From Rutstroemia sp. NJR-2017a BVV2 (lineage: Eukaryota > Ascomycota > Leotiomycetes > Helotiales > Rutstroemiaceae), in assembly GCA_002946415.1 (NCBI GenBank), contig NJPS01000022.1:744001-808000 (forward strand): a stretch of DNA of 64,000 nucleotides, in the 5' to 3' direction. Numbering within the stretch: position 1 is the stretch's first letter; each line of letters opens with the position of its first letter. Below the pieces are notes generated by a model. That model worked only from the letters and a program-made list of their open reading frames with translations. It was not told the DNA's origin and did no database searches. This document shows, one piece after another, positions 54,073 through 64,000 of the stretch. The position numbers were made by a program, and so were the translations under genes.

Positions 54073-57000
54073 CTTTTTCCTGCATGTGCTCGTTACGATG
54101 AAAGGTTGGTATGGAAAGGGTAATGATGTGATGGTAGATTTCAAGGAGATTCTTGTAACAATTGACCTCGTTGATATCTACAATAGGAAGCAAATTTTGT
54201 TTGACGGCAAGGCTACCTGTATGACTTTTCTCAAGACTGATACCAACAAGCTTCGTCATGGAAACGTTACTTAATGGTTGGTACTGTATTCCAGATTTGA
54301 TTTCTAATACAGCCGCATTTTCCGTCTCCCGCAGTAATATTTCGCTTCCGCAATCGTATTGCTCCGCAAATTTGCTGAGGTTATCTTCGTTCATTTCATG
54401 ATCCTTTATGAAGCTATCGTGATATTTTGGGGGTGTAAGAACGACGATAATTTACTTTCTGATGATTACTAAATGCTCAGTAAATGAGTTGATGCTTTTC
54501 TTGTGAGGTTTTTGAGACATCATCATATCCAACAAGGGTTCTACAAGAAAAAGGGACGATGTCACATAAGCAGAGCAGCATCAAATCTCGAATTGAGGAT
54601 GGTGTTGCCTCTTTGGGATACCTCTACAATCAGCAAGATATGTACCTGGTACTTGATTTACATATGAAGGATAGTATACGCGGCGGGCCATGTGCAAAGT
54701 ATCCAGGTACTTGACAGGTTCGCTCCACATGAGATGCCAAATATGCTGTAAGAAGTGTCAGCACTTAGAATCTCCCAGAATAATGCGATCTACGTGGATT
54801 TGAGCAATAACAGGTCTTGGAAATGATCTAGAAAAATGAGGTAATCTTGGTGGGTTGCAGTTCTGCAAGTGTTCTCCTGCTAGTCAGGGTCTGTTGGTTG
54901 TTTTGAGCTTATTTTGGAATTATGATGAAATTTGATGTGGTAGTGCAACGGTGGTGATCAATCTGGGCAGCTAGATGATACCAGGCCGTATCCAGTTTTC
55001 CAGTGCCAATGCTTGAAAAGACCTCAAACGACGAAAGTGGCGCATTGTGAGCCTCTTGTTTCTTGAGGCCTGTGGGAATGGGCGGGACGGCACAAAAGGG
55101 TTGCATTGAGTATTGCATATGGTACCTTTCCTACATAGTTGACAAGAAGATTACATTGAAGTTGTACCTTCCGAATGAGGAACTTGAAACGTCCAAAAAT
55201 GGAATCTTGAACGTATTGTGAAATCATCGGGTCAGATTCTTCTTGATCCTGTGAGCCTCTTTCATTGTTAGTTGCGATCTTAGGTCGTACATGTCGTATG
55301 GCCTGTAGCTAATTCTGTCTATGTAACTTGCTGGTTACTAAGGTACTACGGCGGCAGCTAAAGAGTGAGAATGGGGTGAAAAATCATTTCAAATTCGCAT
55401 TCGCACTTTCAATCAATGACACTGCCTCATACGTTTCAAGTTCCACCACGATTCACGTAGAATGTGATGACTACATACTAGACCGCATCTTATGCCCACA
55501 ATAAACCCGACCAGCTATTTGACGATTATTTGTTGGAACATTATTGCCGGTATGGATAAGTAAGATCTTATTATTATCCCATGTCTGTACGGAAGTAGTA
55601 GGCCTACGCTTTTCATCTCATTCTACCCGAGGCTTTCCAGCCTCAATGGACCCCATTGCTACTGCAGGTGCTGATTGGTGAAGGAAATACCTACGGTAGT
55701 AGAAAGTGGTTAGCAAAGTAGTAAGCCAGCCAGTAAGCCGGATAAGATGGAATCATCTCCATACTTCGTACATCATCTCCATATCTTGGATAGCATCGCG
55801 ATGATCCATTGACACAGTAGCATGAAAAGGCAAGACCAAAACGTTTGAGCTACCCTCAAGGCAGCAGTATTTTTACTTGTACCCGCACGTCGACCATTGC
55901 GGTAATGGTTCCCAGTCCCCAATGCTACTTAAGATTTGTTTCGACGATTTTGACCCCTGAGGTTGCTAGTGTGCTAGGCGTATTATGTAAGTGAGCGTAC
56001 CGACCTAGCTCTACCAAGCTAGTTAGTGTCGAGCTCATAAGGCCCTGATACTCTATTTTCGCCAATTCCACGAATCGTTCTGCATTGTCACCGTAAAATC
56101 TAAATTGCATGAGATATTCTTAGCGAGGCTGCGATGCGATGGCCCGCTATGCCGCTGGAGCATTCAAGGCAAACCAACATCACCACACGTGCGCACTGCT
56201 GCAGCACCTTCACCTCCACTTTCTACCTACTGCACCTTACACACAAACTTAGAAGCAAGTAAGATTACACATGCCATTTTTATAACAGGAGAATTACACT
56301 AGCAGATTAGTCGCTTGGTTGATTACTACGTCCAAGTAAGAGAGGTCACTGACTGACCGGCCAACTGACTGTATCTGCTACTCAGGTGGATATGGCGTGG
56401 TTTTGTGTGCTCGTGTACCTCATCAAACTCTGAGATGCTGCATTCGAGTCTAGTGACAGACTGACAGTACCTCCAAATAGAACATAGATTTGCCGCCTCG
56501 GGACTCGGAAATCGAAATGAGGGCATGCGGGATTCCCGTTGAGAGATGCAAGGTGGGATTGAAAATGAGGTGGAGATCATTTTGGCGCGTTCTGAGCTAA
56601 GTGCAAAGTAGGTCAATCAAATGCCATTCTTGGCGTAGCCCACTTTCTTATTTCCTCGTTGTCCAGATTCCAATGCACGCAGAAAAGCTTGTGGAGTTAC
56701 CGGTTTCTCTCTGCTGCAGCTGCATTTTCTCGAAGACCCATGCGAGCCATGGTACCGAACCCCGGTTTGGTTCAGAGGGAAAAACGTGGACCTTGCTGGA
56801 GAGCTGTAGGGGTCTGGTGAAGTAAGGGGAGAAGATACAGGGCTTAGAGCGCTGTTTCCATGTGTCGGAATTCCATACCGCTCGCACACACGAGGGCCGT
56901 CGATCTCCAGTTCTAGCTTCAGTTTGGTGGATTGTACGAAGTACAGCATGTGTCCGTACACCTGAACTAATCTTTTGGCGCCAGCGAGTTATTCTTCTAT

Positions 57001-58106
57001 TTCCTGCCTAACAGCTTTTTGGCTAGGCAGATGGGCACACGCCTTCCTACGTACCGGTACCACAAACCCTAAGTAAGTGATAGCATGACATATGGCTTTA
57101 ATTCGTGTAAGCGCGCGCAGACTTTTCACCGAATTTTAGAAAACTGTCTAGAAGTCTGAAGCTATGCTGCGCTGCGCAATGGAGAATAATATTCTTTCTT
57201 AGGTTTAGTTCGAATTACATTAACCGCAGCCGCTACTCGAGTCGGCCTTCACACGACGAGATATACACTTCGTACCCAGTAAGACATGTCAGACATCTAC
57301 AAACAACCTGGGATGCTTGTTGGAAATAACCGCATGTTTGAGAATGTCTCTTTCGCTTTCGTCAATGTGTGATCATCTCACTAATACTCGGGACGAAAAA
57401 CGTTGCCTACTTTCATTACTGGGTATAGCCTCAATTTCCCATCTATCAGATTCTAGCAGGGAAACAGCAGCGAAACCTCTGCAGATACTGGCTGATAAAT
57501 GGCGCTCTATCAGAATGGGTATTAATTAATTGCTCTTGTTACCATGAAATGGGTCTAATAGGTCTGAATTGGGTCCGTGGTAAGCGGCGTGGTCCCATTT
57601 TTGCCATTTTACAGCATGATTTAAAGTGATCGGAGGGGAAATTCTCCTTTTTGACGGTATGCCTCGCCTTTTCAGAAAGCCCTACGGTCGCGCTAAACGA
57701 GCGTTGACGTGCCAGGTACCCAGACTTGCGGGTGTGTCGCTCTGGCGCCTGTTTTATTCTCTCCACCACGACGCGAGCACCTTTTGAGGGTCGAGGGCCC
57801 AACCTTGTACGACAGGGTTCGTGATCCTTCGAGCTCACCCCCAACTTGACCAATCATATGATGACGGGAACCAAAGCTACAGCGCCTTCCACCTACATGA
57901 TTTAGGTATTTTAGAGCCTTACCCTTCCTTGATAAATCGAGGCGAAGGTCCCATGAATACTATGCCTCCTGGAATCCCTCGAATAGAACGAAAATAGCTA
58001 CATCTTCAACGTCTATTGCTCCTTTTGAACGCCGAGTTTATAATCTCCCCAGATCCGAAGTAACGTCAGTCTATTTCCAGTGTCTCATCTGTTTAAAACT
58101 ATCTGT
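54073..58106. other. Gene-free 4 kb upstream of the C2H2 regulator
   Basis: I see no supportable gene from 54073 to 58106 apart from the tentative minus frame noted above. Many stops occur in all frames. Given its position it may be the large regulatory region of the transcription factor gene, or it may hold non-coding RNA that cannot be recognised by eye. Confidence 0.4.
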
Positions 58107-58193
58107 ATGTGCCGCCATCACCAGTCACAGCCCTCTCATTCCCTGCAAGATGGAATCCTCGTATGTAGACCAGAGAGACTCACGTCAGTCTAG
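58107..58193 (+). promoter_or_regulatory. Upstream ORF overlapping the start at 58150
   Basis: ATG 58107 opens 28 codons in another frame and stops with TAG at 58191-58193, 43 bases inside the regulator's coding region. Its translation would bypass ATG 58150. Confidence 0.4.
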
Positions 58194-59654
58194 GTCCAGA
58201 GCAGACAGTCACCTGTCATCAACCACAACGCAATTTCAAGGTCTTCTTATTGAGACTTGCCCCGCCACTTCAGATCGTCAAGTTGGATCATCATCATCGA
58301 ATTCAGAATCAGCATCAGCACCTATAGCTACCACACTCCTTAGTTCATCACCGCCCACGTTCTTTCATTCGTCATCCGAGTCATCGACTGCCACTGGTCT
58401 ATCATCACCAGCTCCTCAACAATATACAACGTTTCCATTACTCACCAAGAGTGACTTAAACACAGACTGGTCCTGTATCACTTCTTCAGAAGAACAGTCC
58501 GGAACAACTCTTCAACTACGAATACATCCAGACCAAAGCTTTCCTGGTGTCGAGTCTTTTGAATACAAACCACCTATCCACTCGAACTCATTACCAGTAA
58601 ACATGTCTACTCTAGGTATTCAGCAATATGACCCAAGGTTCGATGCCGGTACACGACCATCATATACCTGGCCTCGTATGTTCTCTGGATTCTCTTGGTA
58701 TGAACGAAACTGACTGTAGCAGAATTCGAAATGAACGAACAATTTATTCAACATCATGATTTGAGCCCTCACATTAGTCCCCACATGAGCCCTGGACAGC
58801 TTTCTCCATATGACGAGCTTAAACCATCACCAGTATACGCACGAGCCCTTTCAGACAGTCCCCCCAGAGCAAGCCTCACACCTGAACAGAGAGAGTTGAA
58901 GCGTCAACGGGATGTTGCGAGAAGGGATACGAAGGCAAGGCAAAGGAGGGAGAGATCGTTGAGCAACCCATACGCCTCGTCTCAGCGAAATACACCAGAC
59001 ATGCTACCAAGAACACTTCCCGATTATTCGAACTCGAACTCTCTCGCCCCAACACCTCTCTTATCACAAAACCCATCAACTCTTCCAAGCCCATCTTACC
59101 TAGCACCTTATTCACCACAAGTATCAGTAACCGATACCACACCTCAGGATATGTATGGACCAGTATTTACGATGAGCCCGAACGATTTCACGCCAATCTC
59201 AGCATATTCAGCGCCATACTCGATGGGCGGACCGGAATCAACACTACCATCATATGCGTATGCATCACCTCAACTCATAAACTACTCTCAATCACCAACT
59301 AACAACATCCCCAGTCCCCGGCCGCATTCTCTCTCCTCCGCCTCGGACCAACCCAACCTCAGCAGCATCTACCAACAGCACCCACACGCACCGCTTACCG
59401 TATCTACGCTGCCACCTCTCGAGCCCCGCGACCACGTCCGAGTCGTTCAATCGCGACCCAAGCCACAATGCTGGGACCACGGCTGCAACGGTCGTCAGTT
59501 CAGCACCTTCAGCAATCTCCTCCGCCATCAGCGCGAGAAATCGGGTGTTGCATCAAAATCTACTTGCCCAAATTGCGGCGCTGAGTTCACTCGCACCACA
59601 GCGAGAAATGGCCACATGGCGCACGAGAAGTGTAAGCAAAGGAGAAACTCCTAG
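58150..59654 (+). CDS. C2H2 zinc-finger transcription factor
   Basis: Exons 58150-58675 and 58723-59654 flank a 47 nt intron (GTATGT, CTGAC branch, TAGCAG), giving 485 residues. Without splicing the frame stops at 58711-58713. The first 400 residues are Ser/Pro/Thr/Gln-rich, a likely activation region, interrupted by a strongly basic helix at about 232-254 ([20 protein letters not shown]), reminiscent of a bZIP basic region but without a leucine zipper. Near the C-terminus are a diverged finger (Cys425, Cys430, His444; [11 protein letters not shown]) and a second with Cys457, Cys460, His473, His476 and an extra Cys479 ([20 protein letters not shown]). I recall the combination of basic helix plus terminal fingers from a conserved group of fungal C2H2 regulators, but cannot name it with confidence. 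The long gene-poor upstream tract and the overlapping uORF suggest tight, developmental-type control. Confidence 0.8.
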
Positions 59655-62600
59655 GCTTGAGACAAGGGGGCGTCTTCACACATCAAGCCACGCCATCTCT
59701 CTTCAGGGGCTGTGCAACATTGTGTGGAAGTTCTATTTTATTACTGTCTTTGTCATATCATTTGATTGCGAGGGGATGGGGCTTTTCTTTTGGGGTTTAT
59801 TCGATCGATCGGAACGCATGCAGAGACGAAGAAAGACTGAATGACCTTTCCCATTGTAAGAGTATTGGGTTTCACACCGGAAATGGGGGCGGTTCGTCAT
59901 TCCAAGGGAAAAGGGCAGGAGTTAAAATTAGATCGTCATTCGCTCGTCGTTTTTATTGTTTTTTTTATCTTTACTTGCTTTCGGAGCGTTGTAGAGGAGA
60001 AAGCGGAAGAGGGGGAATTTTTTGTACATGACTGTTTACTTCTTTTCTCTACATTCATTTGCGAACCATTTTTTTATCTACATCATTTTTGTTTTTACCA
60101 GCGAGTTTGTGTTGCTTTTTTGCTCGTCCTTTTTCTTTGGCGAAAGCTTCTGATATCTCTCGTTTTGAAATTTTGGTTATGTTATACCCCAAAACTTTTC
60201 ATTTTAGTTACTGTAACATACTATGTGTATGGCAGCGATCGATCGTTTCGAAATGTATCAAGAATTCAAGAGTATAAGAAGACAGAGAGAAAGAAAAGCA
60301 GAGCATGGATTTACGGTATTATGGTCTGGTTTGGCTAGGTTTAGGAAATATGAAAAATGGACAACATTCACATCAAACATGCAGACATCCCTCAATTCTT
60401 CGGTGCTATTCTCTGTGCAGATTGATCTACATGTCCTTTTGTCCTTCTTGTGTGCTTATCCATCTCTTCGGGTATTTTGCTATCCTCGTTGAGGTCAGCC
60501 CCAGGCTGGGCTGATATTCTATTACCCGAACCTATAGTGCATTGTTATGTACAATATATTGGTATTTATATTGGGGCTAGATGCGTGGATAGGTTCCACG
60601 ATGCTGCAGATTCGGTGAGATTTTAAACACCCAGTCGTCGAAGTGGACGTACGACTTATGTTTTCATGTGTGAGAGTGGAAGGCTTACGTACGGTACGGT
60701 AAGTGATGGCTGTATTTTTCTCCGATTTCCTCATGCAAAAATCAAGAACTCTTTTGGCTGCGGTGTGGCATTTAGCTCAGGCATAATCTTGGTGTCATGA
60801 TGGCGTTTTGTTTGCGGTGTGCATGTGAGGTTGAGCTGAGGTGCTTTGGGGGCTCTTACTTTCGCCCGAAATGGTGCGCGGAGGCGTAATTAGATGATCG
60901 AGTCCATAATACGGTAGATAGTTAGGGCGACGGAAATAAATGCATAATTACTTAATTCTTACATGGCCGGGCTTCCGAATGCATTATGAGTAGACTTACG
61001 GTAGATGTTGACAGTCAGGCTACTGTATTCTAAGTATAATAGCTATGCGAAGAGAAATGCAAGTCGTTTGTGATTGTTCAGGGGTTGAGCTGGGCGCGCG
61101 AAGATTACTCAGATGGGGATGTACTGCACCAGTGCTGTACCTACAGAACGTTCGCAAATGGGACGAACATCTGAACTTTCGGACGGATATCCACCAGCAA
61201 CCATTTCGAAGCGACAATTTACGATTGACTGTTGTTATTGTTACTAACTTACGGTTCCTTCCCTCGATTGTTTCATCTCATGAAATGTTTCCGTAGCATC
61301 CCATTTTCTCCATACACAGCCTCGTCGCAAATAGCAACAAAACCACCACCCCATCATTTCCAACGCCATCTACTTAGGCAGGTACAGATACCATAGGCTT
61401 CACTTCAGGTACAGGCACGTTTTACATACTTTTGAAACAGCTGGCGGCGTAGTCTGTTGTTGATCTAGGCCGCAACCGGATGGTATCCTAGTCTGCAGAT
61501 ACAGGCCTGGCATGTGCTTCTTTTTGTGGTGTGACTGCATGGGTGTCGACTTTGGTGTGGTTGCAGTCAGATTTTGGACCTGGCAAGGGTAAGAAACTAC
61601 TCTGAGTGATGATATCCTGGTTGCCATGCGAAGGGAGCCACACCTTCTGAAGAACGGAACTGGTGTGCTGATCTGGGGTTGCGGCTAATCGCGGTGGTTG
61701 GTTGATATGTGATTGAGGTGCAGATTGCGCTGGTAGGGTAGGGTGCACAACGTGGTTCGAGAGGAAAGAAAAGTTATGCTGTTCGGTAAGGATGAATAAA
61801 AGTCTTATGCTCTAGTTATCCGCCGGGGGCAGGCGCATGCCCATTGCATAAGGGCAATGCATATTTTGATGCACACTGAATAGTTCGATGAACGCCGTAA
61901 GCTGCCTTGCTTGGGTGAAGCTGTTTCAAGTTGTGTTCGAATGTAAAAGGCAAGGTGGCGTTGACATTGCAATGTTGTGTTATTCTCATCACCGCAATAC
62001 GCTGCTGGGCCATACTCGGTCGGAGGTTTCGGCAGGGTATTAATTATTTGGCTGGTTGCATCACGTACGAGTATCATGCACGTTCTCAATGAGGAGTTGT
62101 TCGAGAAAATGGTCAGGATAAAAACCATGAAGCCACCTTGTAGATCGAATCTTTCTAAGCTAGAGTAACTGATGTCACCGAGGTGAATAATAGGTTGATG
62201 AGCTGAATGCCATCGTATCAATTCCGTACCCCGTGCCTAGGCATTTTAAGTAAGCAATGATGTGCTGTACTACAGCTGTGTCTTTCCAGTTAGGTCTGGA
62301 GATATTTTTGGAATACTACATTGACACCCTAGTGAGATTGGTAGATTGCTTGTATGGCCATAGAGTGCGGTGAGCCTAATTTGGACTTGGGATCTACTAT
62401 GGATACTTACGCCATAGCTGGTTGGTGCTATCAGTTCGTATATCTGATAGATCTCATTTCTCCCGTTATCTAACTAGGTTCAGTAGGCTTGAGTTATTAA
62501 TGTGATCCTTTCGCCTCGATAAGCACACGTTTTGCCCCTCTTTTCGACAAAAGACGTCTAGTGAGAGGGGTGATCGGTATGTTTGTCCCGTCAAAAGAGC

Positions 62601-63465
62601 TAGGCATTGTGAAAATAGATGCAGCAAGGTGACAGCTACCTACCGTTAGAGCTAGAGCTACTTACTTCTACGGAGTAGTAGCCTAGAAACTTCATGCATC
62701 GGCCCATCTGCCTAGGTAGCTTCTAGCTCATGCGGAAGTACCCTGCTAGAACCACTACTTGAAAAGGATCACCGGACTTACTCCGCACAAACTTAGAACG
62801 GACTGCATTTTTGGCTTGGAAGTAACCAAATCATCGCGATGTCTTCATTTCACAACCACAAGACAAAAAATGATCTTCATCACCATTCACTCCGGCAGAA
62901 CGTGAGTGTCAACACGTGATAGTAATAGTGTATACTATGGTAGGCAGTCTAATGACGAGCCAAACTGGCAGCGGTCTGCCGAGCTATCAAAGTTCAAATT
63001 CATGGCGAACATCAGTGTGTTCATATCATATTGATGATGTCTATGTAGTTCTCTGCACATACGTCGCGTTATATTTCGGATAAGGATAATTCAATTTTCT
63101 TGTCTGTGAAGGATATCGCGGGGAATGATAACTCAATGTTTTTGTCTGTAGTGGACTTGAAATGGTCAACAGTTGTGGTGCCAATTTCATTGACCAACTT
63201 TGCTGTGGACAATCAGAGGGCGAAAATTGTACACATGATGGACTGACTGCCTTGGTTGCACCTTGCCTTACATTCTGCTAGTAAAATTCAATGCTTCAAC
63301 AGTTCCACGATGTTGTCGGGAAAGGAAGGTGCTGATGCGGAGTAACTCAATCGTTGGCAGATGCCGGCAGGTGATAAGTTGACCTATGAATCCGAAATCT
63401 TAATGCCCAGCTCAATCTCAGACAATATTTAGAATTGATTGTTCGAATTGAACTAAGTACATACA
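59655..63465. other. Gene-free stretch, 3.8 kb
   Basis: Frames at 59657-60492 are in the T-rich 3' flank of the C2H2 gene and have Phe/Leu-rich nonsense content. From 60500 to 63465 no frame shows coding or splice support. Near 62630-62760 there are several short TACTTC/CTACGG-type repeats. The last part is the promoter of the transporter gene. Confidence 0.45.
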
Positions 63466-64000
63466 ATGGAGTTCGGGCATAACGAAGCCGACGAGGTAAT
63501 GAAGGGCTCGCGGTCTACAGGGGACCGACTAGATGTTAGAAGTGCTCTGCAGCAACAAAACACGAACTTGGAAGAATCTTTGCAGCCATACATGTGAGAT
63601 CGCCCCATTTGATACTTTACCAATCGTTGGATCTAATGAAGTGTCTAGCGTCAATGGATTCCAAGGCTTCCTTGAATCGCCATGTGTCGCTGGAGCGGCT
63701 GTTCTTAGTACTGTTGGTGGCCTGCTCTTCGGTAGAGACTCCTATTTCTTAACCTCATTATTCCCCCTGCCCCGCTGCTCTCTCCCTACTGCCCTCATCC
63801 CTTCCCCATCTTCATTAATGAGACCGGAAGGGAGCTCAATGTCCTGATCTGTTTGGAACATTTAGGATATGATCAAGGGGTTGTTTCGGTAGTCTTAGTT
63901 ATGGATAGCTTCCTCGCAGACTTCCCACGCATCGGTCTACACTCGAGTGGATTTTGGAAGGGGCTTCTGACTGCAATGATCGAACTAGGAGCGCTACTGG
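63466..64000 (+). CDS. MFS sugar transporter, 5' part, cut by the right edge
   Basis: ATG 63466 begins exon 1 (63466-63593, MEFGHNEADEVMKGSRSTGD). A 55 nt intron (GTGAGA, TCTAATGA, GTCTAG) leads to exon 2 (63649-63731) and a 134 nt intron (GTAGAG...TTTAG) to exon 3 from 63866, open to the edge. Across the second junction the text reads LLFGYDQGVVSVVLVMDSF, the start of transmembrane helix 1 of fungal sugar/quinate-type MFS transporters, with the typical GGLLFGYDQG motif. Exon 3 continues with FPRIGLHSSGFWKGLLTAMI, i.e. the first external loop and helix 2. The N-terminal LDVRSALQQQN...LEESLQPYI leader is common to this subgroup. The substrate cannot be told from the fragment. Confidence 0.8.

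Noticed and set aside
53912..54394. 160-codon minus-strand frame (MNEDNLSKF...)
   Set aside because: Not annotated as a gene because the C-terminal half loses protein-like character and overlaps the plus-strand model; kept only as an alternative in the findings.
58698..58722. 25-base GTATGA...CAG intron in the C2H2 gene
   Set aside because: Too short for splicing and out of phase; the 47 nt GTATGT intron at 58676-58722 fits both.

Overview
The window looks like nuclear DNA of a filamentous ascomycete. Most genes are interrupted by short spliceosomal introns (about 45-80 nt, GTRNGT donors, CTAAY/CTGAC-like branch points, YAG acceptors). The gene set is typical of Pezizomycotina: an Mnn9 mannosyltransferase, a Pex4-type E2, a fungal Unc13-like protein, F-box/ankyrin proteins, DUF2855 and DUF3533/SNG1 proteins. 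The style and protein resemblance suggest a Leotiomycete (Botrytis/Sclerotinia-like), but that is a guess from memory. I see no transposon, tRNA, rRNA or CRISPR.

Layout: a truncated mitochondrial-type protein (1-606, -); a 4 kb gene-free leader; a large disordered proline/serine-rich protein (4675-7269, +); pex4 (8802-9311, +); mnn9 (10655-11851, -); a four-helix membrane protein (13902-14692, -); an F-box/ankyrin protein (15570-17076, +); a basic proline-rich protein (19420-20478, +); a secreted Ser/Thr-rich wall protein (21289-23314, +). A PP2A activator (24543-25838, -) and rrp46 (26080-26946, +) share a 241 bp divergent promoter. Then come a GNAT acetyltransferase (28461-29280, -), an NAD kinase (33090-34940, +) and an Unc13/C2 protein (36101-40287, -) convergent with it. 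Next are a small spliced gene (41537-41881, -), a DUF2855 protein (42352-43740, +), another possible small gene (44298-44652, +), an SNG1-like membrane protein (45621-47177, +), an F-box/leucine-rich protein (47936-51220, +), a 6.9 kb gene-poor stretch, a C2H2 regulator (58150-59654, +) and the 5' end of an MFS sugar transporter (63466 to the right edge).

The genes do not form an obvious pathway cluster; most are single-copy housekeeping or surface/secretion genes (Golgi mannan synthesis, wall proteins, exocytosis, peroxisome import, exosome). I find no clear new multi-gene system. The most unusual signal is compositional. Several genes (pex4, the wall protein, GNAT, the 3' part of the Unc13 gene) change along the sense strand from C-ending to G-ending synonymous codons (Leu CTC to TTG, Arg CGC to AGG, Ser TCC to TCG/AGT). 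In the multi-exon cases the pattern restarts after each intron. Other points are a GC-AG intron, a stop-free in-frame intron in mnn9, overlapping upstream ORFs on three genes, and small spliced genes that no long ORF reveals.
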